A stretch of 64,000 bases of DNA from Micromonospora cremea (GTDB lineage Bacteria; Actinomycetota; Actinomycetes; Mycobacteriales; Micromonosporaceae): contig NZ_FSQT01000001.1 of assembly GCF_900143515.1 (NCBI RefSeq), positions 620,001 through 684,000 of the forward strand, read 5' to 3'. A program made the translations under genes and the position numbers. Below, one piece after another: positions 32,509-41,908 of the stretch. The notes beneath the pieces were generated by a model. The model searched no databases, had not been told where the DNA came from, and worked only from the letters and a program-made list of their open reading frames with translations. Position 1 is the stretch's first letter. Each line of letters starts with the position of its first letter.

Positions 32509-33519
32509 ATGACCGTACGCGATCCCGCGATGACGGACGTGGCTCGCCTCGCCGGTGTCTCCCATCAGACGGTGTCACGGGTGCTTAACGGGCATCCCAA
32601 CGTGCGCGAAAAGACCCGCCTGCGGGTGCAGGCCGCGATCGCCGAACTCGGCTATCGCCCCAACCGCGCGGCGCGCGCGCTGGTCACCGGTCGATCGCAG
32701 GTGATCGGCGTGGTGGCCCAGAACACCACCCTCTACGGTCCGGCGTCGCTGCTCGCCGCCCTCGAACAGGCGGCTGCCGAGGCGGGCTTCGCGGTCAGCG
32801 TCGGCAGCGTGCGCAACCTCGACCACCAGTCCATCTCCGCGGCGGTGGAGCGGCACCTGGGGCACCGGGTCGCCGGCATCGTCGTGATCGCGCCGGTCGA
32901 ATCGGCCGGTGAGGCGCTGGAGCGCCTACCCAAGGATGTTCCGCTGGTCACCATCGACGGCGACCCGCAGCGGCCGGTGCCGCTGGTGACGGTCGATCAG
33001 GTCGCCGGTGCCCGGGCCGCCACACAGCATTTGCTCGAGGCGGGGCACCGGACGGTCTGGCACGTGTCCGGGCCGCCGGGCTGGTTCGACAGCGCCGGTC
33101 GCATCGAAGGCTGGCGGGAGGCGTTGCAGGCGGCGGGCGCGGAGGTGCCGCCCTTGCTGCCGGCGGACTGGTCCGCGGCGGCCGGGTACCGGTGCGGGCA
33201 GATGTTGGCCCGGATGCCGGAGGTCACCGCCGTCTTCGCGGCCAACGATCACCTGGCCCTCGGTGTGCTGCGCGCCGTGCACGAACACGGCCGGCGGGTG
33301 CCGGACGACATCAGCGTGGTCGGTTTCGACGACGTGCCGGAGGCCTCGTTCTTCATCCCACCGCTGACCACCATCCAGCCGGACTTCGCGGCGGTGGCCC
33401 GGGCGAGTCTGGAGATGCTGCTCACCCAGATCGAGACGGACACCGTCGGTGCGTTGCGCCAGACCATCGCGCCGACCCTGGTCGCCCGGCAGAGCGTGGC
33501 GGGGCCGGCCCGCCGTTGA
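32509..33519 (+). CDS. LacI family regulator of the GH43 (arabinoside) regulon
   Basis: A 336-residue LacI/GalR repressor. The helix-turn-helix [21 protein letters not shown] is at about residues 8-28, a hinge follows (GYRPNRAARALVTGRS), then a sugar-sensor domain ending DISVVGFDDVPEASFFIPPLTTI. The start is preceded by GGAGAG. It lies among three GH43 genes whose upstream regions carry TGTTAGCGCTAACA-like palindromes, the motif class bound by LacI-type arabinose regulators in actinobacteria. It therefore probably represses this regulon until arabinose or an arabinoside is present. Confidence 0.92.
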   Translation: MTVRDPAMTDVARLAGVSHQTVSRVLNGHPNVREKTRLRVQAAIAELGYRPNRAARALVTGRSQVIGVVAQNTTLYGPASLLAALEQAAAEAGFAVSVGSVRNLDHQSISAAVERHLGHRVAGIVVIAPVESAGEALERLPKDVPLVTIDGDPQRPVPLVTVDQVAGARAATQHLLEAGHRTVWHVSGPPGWFDSAGRIEGWREALQAAGAEVPPLLPADWSAAAGYRCGQMLARMPEVTAVFAANDHLALGVLRAVHEHGRRVPDDISVVGFDDVPEASFFIPPLTTIQPDFAAVARASLEMLLTQIETDTVGALRQTIAPTLVARQSVAGPARR

Positions 33520-33617
33520 CGGGTGCCCGGTGTCCGCGCGCCGCAGCCCCGGCGAACGGTCGCGACGGGTGCGGGGTGGAAACAAGAGGGAATCGCGGCA
33601 CCCCGATTAAACAATCT

Positions 33618-33631
33618 TGTTAGCGCTAACG
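33618..33631 (+). promoter_or_regulatory. LacI/AraR-type operator downstream of lacI
   Basis: TGTTAGCGCTAACG, one base off the perfect palindrome. It lies 99 bases after the lacI stop and just before the lacI terminator, about 700 bases upstream of the next gene. It could act as an auxiliary site for looping to 34286, or control a transcript I could not identify. Confidence 0.65.
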
Positions 33632-33640
33632 CGGAAGGAA

Positions 33641-33667
33641 GCGGCACCGGCCTCTGGCCGGTGCCGC
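33641..33667 (+). terminator. 12-bp hairpin terminator of lacI
   Basis: Perfect arms GCGGCACCGGCC (33641-33652) and GGCCGGTGCCGC (33656-33667) around a TCT loop. Confidence 0.7.
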
Positions 33668-34285
33668 TCGCCATTGGCCGCCGCATGGCGCCGGGACATA
33701 CTCCCATCGGTACCGGCGGCGGCGCCGGCATCGTCAGTGTCCCGTCCACTTCGCGACGGAGTTCCGGGTAAGCCCCTGCGGCGGCATATGGCGGTTTTCC
33801 GGCGCGGAGCGACTTTCCCGAGCGATGCATTTGTCGTCACTTTCGGGCGTCATGCATAGCGAGTGCGGCCATCTCCGCGCGATCAGTTGGCCGGGGGACA
33901 GTGCCGCCGGTGCGACCACGTCCGATCTCGTAACACCAACGGGATCCCGAGCGCTGTCCCAGAGATGCGCGGACTGTCGAGTGTGTTCCCGGCGGTCTTC
34001 GCGGCGACGGCGCCGACCCGGACCGGCGCGCCGGCTGCGGCCTGTGCCTGTGTGTGGCGGGTGGTCGGTGCCGAGGTCGGGCGGACCGGGCGAGCGGTCT
34101 GCGGCGTCGTGGTGCCCGCCGGACCAGCGGGTTCCGGGTGATCTGGGCGGCCCGTGGCAGGACTGGGCCGACCTCCCGCCGGCCCCCCGACCTTTAGGTG
34201 CGAAACACGAGATCCCCAACCGGCGACGCAACTCCAGGAGCTCGGACCGCAACGCATCGTCTCGTTGACCTTGTAGTGCCGTCAT
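33668..34285. other. Long intergenic region before the LamG-GH43 gene
   Basis: About 620 bases with open frames on both strands but no recognisable protein. The minus-strand frame from 34300 begins MTALQGQRDDALRSELLELR, which might be a transposase scrap; the rest is low complexity. A TTGACC at 34265-34270 may be the -35 element of the downstream gene. Confidence 0.35.
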
Positions 34286-34299
34286 TGTTAGCGTGAACA
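34286..34299 (+). promoter_or_regulatory. LacI/AraR-type operator of the LamG-GH43 gene
   Basis: TGTTAGCGTGAACA, a 14-base site with two mismatches to the palindrome, 48 bases before the TTG start. Its position about 16 bases after TTGACC suggests that it overlaps the -10 region and blocks RNA polymerase. Confidence 0.65.
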
Positions 34300-34347
34300 A
34301 CGCTCATCCACTTCAGAGGGAGTCTCACACCGACCAAGGAGGATCAA

Positions 34348-37308
34348 TTGAGATTGCGACAGCAAAGGTCACGTCACACGCTGAGTCGGAAGGGTAGAGG
34401 TGTCGCGGGCCTGGTACTGGGTGCGCTTCTCTCGGTCTCGTTCGCAGCGACGCCCTCGCACGCGGCCGCGGAGGGGCTCAACGAGGGTCTGGTGCACCAC
34501 TTCGCCCTCGACGAGACCAGTGGGACGACGCTGGTCAACTCGGGTAGCGCGGGCTCGGCGGCGAACGCCACGCTCGTGAATCCGGAGAAGGCGACGTTGA
34601 CCGGGAAGGGAGTCAGGTTCAACCCCGACTCCTACGAGAGCGCCCTCAACGGTGCGTACGTGGCCCTGCCGAAAGACATCACCGCCGGCATGTCGAACCT
34701 CACCGTCGACTATGACGTGTGGATTGACCCGGCGAACGTCGGCGAGCACCAGATGTGGGGCTTCGGCGCCAAGTCCGGCTCGTGCGACGTCGACACCGGC
34801 GCCCAAGGCTCCATCTTCGCGTCGAACACCCAGCGGTTCCGCGTCGCGGTGGGTTCGGCGAACCTCCAACAGACCCGGGTCCGCATGCCCGAGGGAGCGT
34901 GGACGCACGTCACCTTCACCCAGTCACTGAACCCGAACGGCACGAGCTGGACCGGCAGGCTCTACCTCGACGGCGTGCTGCACGCGATGTCGACGAACCT
35001 GACCACGCCGCCTTCGGTGAACGCAGCGGGGACCAACTGCAACTTCCTCGCTCGCTCGCAGACGTCGGGCCACTACTCATTCCGCGGAACGATCCGGGAC
35101 TTCCGGGTCTACGACCGAGCAGTGAGCCTCGATGAGACACTCGCCTTGGCGGAAAGGACCGTCTCCACTGGCGTTCACGCCGACGCCGACGCCATCGACC
35201 TCGGCCTGACCAGTGCGATCGTACGCGACATCACTCTGCCCAAGGTGGGCTCCGTGGCGGGCTCGGCCATCACGTGGACGAGTTCGGACCCGTCGGTCGT
35301 CGCGATCTACACCCCGCCAGCCGTCGCCAGCGCACGCAAAGTTGCGGTGACCGGCAGGATCACCCGCCCCGCGCAGGGGCAGCCGGACGCGACGGCCACG
35401 CTCACGGCGACTGTCCGCAAGGGCACCAATCAGGTCACCACACGGGAGATCCCCATCGTGGTGAAGGCCGAGTTCGACGACGCGCAGGCGGTCGACCGTG
35501 ACAGGTTCGACCTGACCCTGTACGACACCGACGACGTGCGCGGAAACATCAACCTCCCTGCCAACGGCGAGTTCGGATCCAAGATCACCTGGACGTCGAC
35601 CACCGAGCTCGTCACCCCGACGGGTGAGGTGACCCGCCCGGCCTTCGGCCGTGCGGATGTTGCCGCCACCCTGACGTCGACCATCACCAAGGGTTCAGCC
35701 TCGCAGACGAGGTCGTTCCCGGTGACCATCACCGCCATGCCCCGCTCCGAGGAGTACGAGCGGTACTTCATGGGGTACTTCAAGGGCGAGGGAATCGCCG
35801 ACGGTGAACAGATCATGTTCGCAACGTCCAACGGAAACACCGCTCTGGACTGGACCGGTCTGACCGGAGGCTGGCCGTCGCTCACTTCCCAGCTGGGCGA
35901 CCAGGGCCTTCGTGACCCGCACATCGTCCGCTCACCCGGCGGCGACACGTACTACATGATCGCCACCGACCTGAACTGGTACGACCAGGGCGGATACGCC
36001 ATCAACGACACCCAGTACATCGAGGTGTTCGAGTCGCACGACCTCGTGCACTGGACTCCTCAGCGGCACGTGAAGGTCGCGCCCGACAACGCGGGCAACG
36101 CCTTCGCGCCCGAGTCGCTGTGGGTCGACGAGATCGGCGCCTACGCCGTGTTCTGGGCACAGTCGCTGTGGAACGACCCCGTGAACCGCACCGGTCAGGG
36201 GAACGCGCAGATGTGGTACACCACGACGCGCGACTTCCAGACGTTCTCCGGTCCCAAGGTCTGGCAGAACCCGGCCCCTAAGTCGCGGATCGACACGACC
36301 GCGATCCGGGTCGGTGACTACTACTACCGCGTGACCAAGAACGAGGCCGGCAACCAGGGCTCGGACATCTTCTCCGAGAAGCACACCGACTTCCTGGACA
36401 GCAACATCGACAACTGGAAGTTGGTCGCTCCGGCTCTGGGCCGCACGACCTGGGTCGCCAATCAGGGGTACGAGGGGCCGGTCATTTTCAAGGCCAACCC
36501 TGGTGACACCTCCTGCCCCGGCCAGTTCTACCTCTGGGGTGACCGGTACACGAACGGCGGTGGATACCAGGCCGCGTGCCACGAGAACATCGAAGCTCCG
36601 ACCTGGAACGCCAAGGCGATCACGATGACGAACGCGGGTGTTGTCCGTCCGCGCCACGGCACCGTGATCCCGCTCACCCTCCGCGAGTGGAACGACATCC
36701 GAAAGATCCCGAACAGCGACGTCACGACCACCACTGAGGTGGCTGTCGAGCCGTACGCGAGCGGGGCCCAGACGACCACGGCCACCGCCACGGTCAAGGC
36801 AGCCGACGGGTTCGAGACCGGCGGTCAGGTGCGGTTCAGCATCGGCTCGTGGTCGAAGCTCGCCTACCTGAACGACGGCGCGGCCACGGTCACGCTGCCG
36901 ACGGGTCTGCCTGCGGGCGCCCGGACCGTTAAGGCCGAGTACCTCGGCTTCGACTACCTGAAGGCGTCGGAAGGTACGGCGTCGTTCAAGGTGCCCTCCG
37001 GCCCGGCCGCCGTCAAGGTCCAGGCGAGAACCGCGCCGGCATCGGTTGTCCGCGGGGACACGTTCAGCCTGAACGTGACGGTTGGGCCGGCGGGCGGGCA
37101 GAAGCAGCAGGCTCCGACCCCGACCGGCGAGGTCACCGTCACCTTCGGCGGCACCGTGCAGGTCGTACCACTGACGGACGGCAAGGCCATCGTCACACCG
37201 CAGACTGCCGATCTACAGCCCGGGAGGTACAGGGTCCACGTTGCCTACTCCGGCAACCCGACCTACCAGCCCTACGCCGCCAACTATCAGAATTTGACGG
37301 TGCGGTAG
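34348..37308 (+). CDS. Exported LamG-GH43 glycosidase
   Basis: A 986-residue secreted enzyme. Signal peptide about 1-41 (ends PSHAAAEG); LamG/concanavalin-like carbohydrate-binding domain about 45-265; two atrophied Ig domains about 275-470; GH43 propeller about 475-790 with catalytic blocks GLRDPHIVRSPGG and GYEGPVIFKANPG; two Ig-like domains (Big_3_5 type) to the end. TTG start at 34348 with AAGGAGG at 34336-34342, five bases upstream, which decides this start. Its catalytic part resembles that of the protein at 29209, so the two may be paralogues acting on different arabinan linkages. A terminator shared with the convergent GH43 gene follows at 37480. Confidence 0.9.
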   Translation: MRLRQQRSRHTLSRKGRGVAGLVLGALLSVSFAATPSHAAAEGLNEGLVHHFALDETSGTTLVNSGSAGSAANATLVNPEKATLTGKGVRFNPDSYESALNGAYVALPKDITAGMSNLTVDYDVWIDPANVGEHQMWGFGAKSGSCDVDTGAQGSIFASNTQRFRVAVGSANLQQTRVRMPEGAWTHVTFTQSLNPNGTSWTGRLYLDGVLHAMSTNLTTPPSVNAAGTNCNFLARSQTSGHYSFRGTIRDFRVYDRAVSLDETLALAERTVSTGVHADADAIDLGLTSAIVRDITLPKVGSVAGSAITWTSSDPSVVAIYTPPAVASARKVAVTGRITRPAQGQPDATATLTATVRKGTNQVTTREIPIVVKAEFDDAQAVDRDRFDLTLYDTDDVRGNINLPANGEFGSKITWTSTTELVTPTGEVTRPAFGRADVAATLTSTITKGSASQTRSFPVTITAMPRSEEYERYFMGYFKGEGIADGEQIMFATSNGNTALDWTGLTGGWPSLTSQLGDQGLRDPHIVRSPGGDTYYMIATDLNWYDQGGYAINDTQYIEVFESHDLVHWTPQRHVKVAPDNAGNAFAPESLWVDEIGAYAVFWAQSLWNDPVNRTGQGNAQMWYTTTRDFQTFSGPKVWQNPAPKSRIDTTAIRVGDYYYRVTKNEAGNQGSDIFSEKHTDFLDSNIDNWKLVAPALGRTTWVANQGYEGPVIFKANPGDTSCPGQFYLWGDRYTNGGGYQAACHENIEAPTWNAKAITMTNAGVVRPRHGTVIPLTLREWNDIRKIPNSDVTTTTEVAVEPYASGAQTTTATATVKAADGFETGGQVRFSIGSWSKLAYLNDGAATVTLPTGLPAGARTVKAEYLGFDYLKASEGTASFKVPSGPAAVKVQARTAPASVVRGDTFSLNVTVGPAGGQKQQAPTPTGEVTVTFGGTVQVVPLTDGKAIVTPQTADLQPGRYRVHVAYSGNPTYQPYAANYQNLTVR

Positions 37309-37479
37309 CCAGCATAGAAAGTTCTTGATCCACAGGTCTTGGCGATAGCTCCCTTGCTCGGTCCGGTTCCGCAGGTTCCCGGGCCTGAGCTTGAGCACCG
37401 TCCCAGGTCTGTCGTCACATCCACCTTCTGCAGGCGGACTTGGAGGCAACCCGAGGCGTGCTGAGATGAGCGACAAAAA

Positions 37480-37513
37480 GGAGCGGGCGAGATCGATTGA
37501 TCTCGCCCGCTCC
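37480..37513. terminator. Bidirectional 15-bp hairpin between convergent GH43 genes
   Basis: Perfect arms at 37480-37494 and 37499-37513 with a GATT loop, preceded by AAAA. It is placed between two convergent stops (37308 and 37531) and probably serves both. Confidence 0.8.
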
Positions 37514-37530
37514 CTACCTACTGCTTCAGA

Positions 37531-39285
37531 CTAAGGGGTGATCATGCCCTTTGAGGCAACCAGGTTGTAGTTCTCCCCAAACACGTTGAGCTCATGGACT
37601 CCGACCTTGACGTCCTCGGTCGTACCCAGGATCTTCAGCCTGACTGCGTTCGTCAGCACCCGGTCGAAGGTGACGTAGTCAGCCGTGTACGCAGTGGTGT
37701 TCGTACTCCTGTCGACCAGCGGCCGCCACGTGTTCGTAGCGATGTCCTTGTACTCCAGCGTGTACTGCACGGCATTGTCCTTTGTGAACGCGCGCCCGAG
37801 CTCCTTCCACTGCATCTGCGCAGCAGAGATGTGGAAGACAGTCCCGAAGCCCCTGATGTACGTCGGCGCAGTGTCGCTGTCAGCCGGCTCCCACCAGGTC
37901 GATAGGGATCGGTCCCCTCCGTAGTACGGATTGCGCCCGGGGGCATAGCTGCTTGCCCAGTACACCTGGCTGTTGGTAGCCACATTGTAGAGCCCGACGT
38001 CGTCCCTACCCGAGATCTTCTTCCCGGGAGCCAGTTGCGGCGTGTTGGACAACTCGCAATCGATTGCTCCCTCTTGCGGGCCAGCGGGAATTACGTTGCA
38101 GATGTCCATTCCCAGTCGTCGCTCGAAGAACTCCTCGTATGCGATGACATAGGTGTAGAAGAACACCAGGTTACCGGACTTGTCGAGTACAAAACTGCCG
38201 TGCCCGGCGTTAGGATATACCGCACTGGGGTGGTTGTTCCCGTAGCCGATCGGGTTCTGCTGCGTTACTTTGAACCCTGAAAGCGGTTTGTCCGACGACA
38301 TGACCCCCGTCGAGTACGTGGTGTACTCGGTGCCACCGGACGCGACCGAGAGGTAATACGTATCCCCCACCTTGAACAGCTGCGAACCCTCCACGTACCC
38401 ATGCGTGTAGGTCGCCTTGTTGTCACCGATGTGCTGCCACTCCTGGAGCGGGTCAAAAGTCCACAGCACGACCGGGTCGCCGATGAGCTGCCGAGGATTG
38501 TTCGGGTCGAGTTCGGCGCCCATGATCGGCGAGCCGATGTTGTACGTCAAGTACAGCCGACCGTCCGTGTCAAGGAAGAACTGCACGTCGCCGACGCTCA
38601 GGGTCTGGCCGGTCGGGCGCAGGAAATTCCCCATGCTGGTCCACGGCCCAATGGGCGAGTCCGCTTGATAGACCGGCGTGTTGTTGCCAGCCATGTAGAA
38701 CTTGTCGCCGATCTGCACCACGGTTGGTGCGACCAGGCCCAGGTTCATCTGATGGGGCGTCCACGTGAGGTAGTCGGTAGTGGACCAGACCGTGCGGTTG
38801 TTGTTCGGTGCGTTCTGCATGGCGCCGGATGCGTAGAGATAGATGGTCCCGTCGACGTTCAGCGCGGACCAGTCCGCCCCGGTCCGGGCCGAGTTCTCCG
38901 AAATCCTGGTGAAACCGACGGTGGATCGGCTCGCGAGAGTCCGCCCGGACGCTGCCGTCCACGTCTCCAGGTTCAAGCTGGCTGGAATTTGCGATGTGTT
39001 TGCAACATTCGCGTCCGTGGCCGGCATCGTCCCTACGATGTTGCGGACCGCCATTCCGGGCAGATTAATCGGGTTCACATACGTCTGCGCCATGTCGACA
39101 CCAGTCAGCGGCACCTTGGCGGACGGGGTCTGGGGTCCGACGCCCTGCGTCCCCGGCTGCACGGGCTTCTCCGCCGAGGCCGGCACAATTGGTGTCAGTT
39201 GGCCCACCCCTACTCCTACCGCGAGAGCAAGGCCAATAGCCGCTAAACCTCGACGGCTCTTTCCAGCAGTTCTCTCGATAGCCAT
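37531..39285 (-). CDS. Exported GH43 glycosidase with discoidin-like domain
   Basis: A 584-residue secreted enzyme: signal peptide with RRGLAAIGLALAVGVGVG and Ala-rich end near residue 37; GH43 propeller roughly 65-420 (TGADWSALNVDGTIYLYASG with the probable base Asp, TWTPHQMNLG, HGYVEGSQLFKVGDTYYL with the probable acid Glu); F5/8 type C-like domain about 425-575 (WASSYAPGRNPYYGG, VQYTLEYKD, NAVRLKILG). ATG 39285 is preferred over 39366 because the two operators lie between and upstream of these positions and AGGAG precedes 39285. GC content is lower than in the neighbouring operons. Probable arabinofuranosidase or xylosidase. Confidence 0.88.
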   Translation of the reverse strand: MAIERTAGKSRRGLAAIGLALAVGVGVGQLTPIVPASAEKPVQPGTQGVGPQTPSAKVPLTGVDMAQTYVNPINLPGMAVRNIVGTMPATDANVANTSQIPASLNLETWTAASGRTLASRSTVGFTRISENSARTGADWSALNVDGTIYLYASGAMQNAPNNNRTVWSTTDYLTWTPHQMNLGLVAPTVVQIGDKFYMAGNNTPVYQADSPIGPWTSMGNFLRPTGQTLSVGDVQFFLDTDGRLYLTYNIGSPIMGAELDPNNPRQLIGDPVVLWTFDPLQEWQHIGDNKATYTHGYVEGSQLFKVGDTYYLSVASGGTEYTTYSTGVMSSDKPLSGFKVTQQNPIGYGNNHPSAVYPNAGHGSFVLDKSGNLVFFYTYVIAYEEFFERRLGMDICNVIPAGPQEGAIDCELSNTPQLAPGKKISGRDDVGLYNVATNSQVYWASSYAPGRNPYYGGDRSLSTWWEPADSDTAPTYIRGFGTVFHISAAQMQWKELGRAFTKDNAVQYTLEYKDIATNTWRPLVDRSTNTTAYTADYVTFDRVLTNAVRLKILGTTEDVKVGVHELNVFGENYNLVASKGMITP

Positions 39286-39341
39286 TAGGCTCCTAACCTT
39301 CCGTCTGGGTTGCGTGAGTTCTGGAACACGGGCCAACTCGC

Positions 39342-39379
39342 TGTTAGCGTTAACATTTCGTGCCATGTTAGCGCTGCCA
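39342..39379 (-). promoter_or_regulatory. Pair of LacI/AraR-type operators
   Basis: TGTTAGCGTTAACA (39342-39355, one mismatch) and TGTTAGCGCTGCCA (39366-39379, one arm degenerate), starts 24 bases apart. They sit 57-94 bases upstream of the minus-strand GH43 start and also face the broken permease genes to the right, so they may control both directions. Confidence 0.75.
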
Positions 39380-39649
39380 TCCAGAGGGTGTCAAGGGTGT
39401 CAATGCGGCGTAGGCTAAGTTGATCACTGTATTGGGCTGGGCGTTTGTGGTGGTGGCGTGGCGGCGTGACATACGGCCGCTGGCGATCACAGGCCTCCCG
39501 CCGGCAACCAACGCCTAGCGGTGATCGCGTCAAAGCCGGAGCCGGTAGGAATTGCCGGAAGGCGCGTCACCGAGCTGTATGTCGGGAATTGTCATCATGA
39601 ACGGTAGGGGATGTAACCATCACCGTCATTCTGGGCGCTGGCTGCGGGC

Positions 39650-40743
39650 ATGAGGGGGGCGCCTCCGCCGCAACGGCCTGCTGTGGCCCCTGGTGGCGAT
39701 CGTGGTGCTGCTCGCGGCCAACGCGATCGTCCGCCCGTCGTTCCTGGCCCTGCGCTTCCAGGACGGCCACCTCCACGGCAGCCTCGTCGACATCCTGAAG
39801 AACGGCGCGCCGACGATGCTCATCGCCCTCGGCATGTGCCCCGTCATCGCCACCCGGGGGATCGACCTCTCGGTGGGCGCGGTCGTCGCCATCGCCGCAG
39901 CGGTCACCTGCTCCTGGATCGCCGACGCGGGCGACCCCACCAGCGCCGGGACCGCCTTCACCGCCATGGGCAACGCGCCCGCGCTCTGCGTCGAGCTCGG
40001 CCTGTGGAACGGCTTCCTCGTCGCCGTCCTCGGCATCCAGCCGATCATCGCCACGCTGGTGCTCATGACGGCCGGCCGGGGCATCGCGATGCTCATCACC
40101 GACGGCCAGATCATCACCGTACGCAACCCGACGTTCCGCACCGTCGGCGCCGGCTTCCTGGTGCTGCCCGTCTCGATCCTCATCGCCATCGCCGTGTTCG
40201 TCATCGTTGCGCTGGTGACCCGGCGGACCGCGCTCGGCCTGCTCATCGAGGCAGTCGGCGTCAACCCCCAAGGCCAGCAGGCTGCCCGGCCTGGGGGCCC
40301 GGACCATCCGGTGGACCGTGTACGTGTTCGCCGCGGTCTGCGCCGGGGTCGCCGGCCTGATGATCAGCTCCAACGTCAGCGCCGCCGACGCCAACAACGC
40401 CGGCCTGTGGACCGAAATGGACGCCATCCTCGCCGTCGTCATCGGCGGCACCTCACTGGCCGGCGGCCGCTACAGCCTCACCGGCACCCTGCTCGGCGCG
40501 CTCATCATCCAGACGCTCACCACCACGGTCTACAGCATGGGCATCGCGCCCGAGATCACGCTGGTCTTCAAGGCCGTCGTCGTCATCGCCGTGTGCCTGT
40601 TGCAGGCACCCAAGGTGCGAGCGGCCCTGAGCCGCCGCGGCCGGCGGCGGCAGCTGCCCGCGGAGGCGGACGCCGAACTCGCCGCCCGGCGGCCGGCGCA
40701 GACCCCGACCGAACCGATCGCCGAGAAGGTGGCCGTGTCATGA
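39650..40743 (+). pseudogene. Sugar ABC permease (YtfT-like) with two homopolymer frameshifts
   Basis: Ribose/galactofuranose-type permease. The first part (RNGLLWPLVAIVVLLAANAI, ATRGIDLSVGAVVAIAAAV, GIQPIIATLVLMTAGRG) is in one frame to about 40265. The remainder (TIRWTVYVFAAVCAGVAGLM, AILAVVIGGTSLAGGRYSL, ending EKVAVS at 40743) is one frame over. The switch is explained by one extra C in the CCCCC run at 40270-40274. The ATG at 39650 would be in frame only if the G-run at 39654-39659 had one base fewer. Both are homopolymer events, so either a true pseudogene or assembly error. Its normal partners (binding protein, ATPase) are absent upstream. Confidence 0.7.
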
Positions 40744-40899
40744 CGACCACAACCGCACCGGTCAAGGACAAGACCGAGCTCGGGCGCCTGCCGGGTGGCC
40801 GGTCGATCCCCGCCCGGTTGCTGCCGGTGATCGCCACCTTCGTGCTCTTCGTGTTCCTCTTCGGCGCCGGCGCCGGCCGCTACGAGGGCTTCGCTAATG
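40740..40899 (+). pseudogene. Second sugar ABC permease (YjfF-like), 5' fragment
   Basis: ATG 40740 overlaps the previous stop (ATGA). It encodes MTTTTAPVKDKTELGRLPGG, then IPARLLPVIATFVLFVFLFG and AGRYEGFA. This is the start and first membrane segment of a YjfF-type permease. Homology ends at about 40899, where a plasmid-like remnant on the other strand takes over. The truncation leaves the importer without a working channel. Confidence 0.65.
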
Positions 40900-40937
40900 A
40901 CATGTTCCGTGAAGTCGGGCCACAGTGTCCCGCTCGC

Positions 40938-41309
40938 TTACGCCTCTGTCTTGAGCAGCGGCACGGTACCCGCTCGAAAGAGATCCTCGCCGTCCGCCAC
41001 AGCTTCTTGCAGTTGCTCGACGAGTTGGCGCAGGCTCGCGTCGAGGTCGACCTGGTCTCTCGTCTCCGCGACGATCGCTTCACGCACGTCGTCGACGAAC
41101 GGCTGCCAGGTGTCGCGAGCGCGCTGCGTGCACTCAGTGACGACCTCTTGTCGCTTCTCGGCCGCCGCCTTGTCCTGGTTCAGGCGCGCGTGGGCGCCCT
41201 TGCGGTACCAGCGTTAGCCCTCTTCTGGAACCCCGTAGGTTGGGTACTCGGCGCAGCTGCCGCGGGCGTCGTCGCAGGACAGCTCCCAGCAGCATTTCGG
41301 CAACTCCAG
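40938..41309 (-). pseudogene. Unidentified coding remnant with in-frame TAA
   Basis: The minus frame reads ELPKCCWELSCDDARGSCAE, YPTYGVPEEG, a TAA at 41214-41216, then RWYRKGAHARLNQDKAAAEK, RQEVVTECTQRARDTWQPF and LRQLVEQLQEAVADGEDLF to a stop at 40938-40940. The composition is clearly coding: a cysteine-rich patch followed by charged helices. No start codon is available and I do not recognise the family. It is fused at about 41309 to the Rep remnant. Confidence 0.45.
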
Positions 41310-41908
41310 GCACAACGGCTGGCCGAGCCGCGGATCGTCGGCGTCGTGGCGGGCGAAGCACACCGCAGGCTGCCCGTGCTCGCAAATGCCGACCTGTCGG
41401 CGGGCGCGGCATGCGGCGGGGCGGCAGTCGCAGCGCGGCCGGCTGCTGCAGGTGTGGCGGGGGATGTGCCGGTGGTGGACCGGGCCGAAGGAGGGGGCGG
41501 TGAAGGTGGCAAAGACGACCGGGTGCCGGCCGACCGAGGCGGGGACACCCTTGCCGCCACTCAGGCCGCAGCGGACCACCTGGTAGGCGTCGCCCGCGTA
41601 GACCCAGGCGCAGTCCGGGCACTGGCTTTCGCGGCGGTTGCCGCATGCCTTGTAGAGCGCTTGGTCGGGCAGCTCGTCGGTTTGCTGCTCGCGCAGGATC
41701 CTGCCGCTGTCGGCGTCAACGGCGGCGATGGTGCCAGTGAGGCGGATCGGGCGGGCGCAGCCGCCCGCAGGAGCGGTGTGCTCCAGCCATCCGGAGAACT
41801 CCGGCAGGGTGGCGCGAAGCAGCGCTCGGGCGTCGCGGCCGGCGGCGAGACCGGGCGGGTACAGGTCGAGCGGGATGGACAGGACTTCCTCCTCAGGGGT
41901 GGCAGGGA
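41310..41908 (-). pseudogene. RepSA-like replication initiator, N-terminal half
   Basis: Continuous minus frame without a usable start codon: IPLDLYPPGLAAGRDARALL, PEFSGWLEHTAPAGGCARPI, CGNRRESQCPDCAWVYAGDAY, LSGGKGVPASVGRHPVVFAT, FTAPSFGPVHHRH, CEHGQPAVCFARHDADDPRL and GQPLC. This order is that of the N-terminal zinc-binding half of the RepSA-type rolling-circle initiators of actinomycete integrative elements (pSAM2 kind). The catalytic C-terminal half is gone at 41309. It marks an old AICE or plasmid integration. Confidence 0.65.

Noticed and set aside
33734..34300. A 188-codon minus-strand frame between the lacI and LamG-GH43 genes
   Set aside because: Only the first 25 residues look protein-like; the rest is Pro/Arg/Gly-rich and no start signal is visible. 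Left as an unassigned intergenic region.
38400..39250. A 281-codon plus-strand frame
   Set aside because: Antisense shadow of the discoidin-type GH43 gene.
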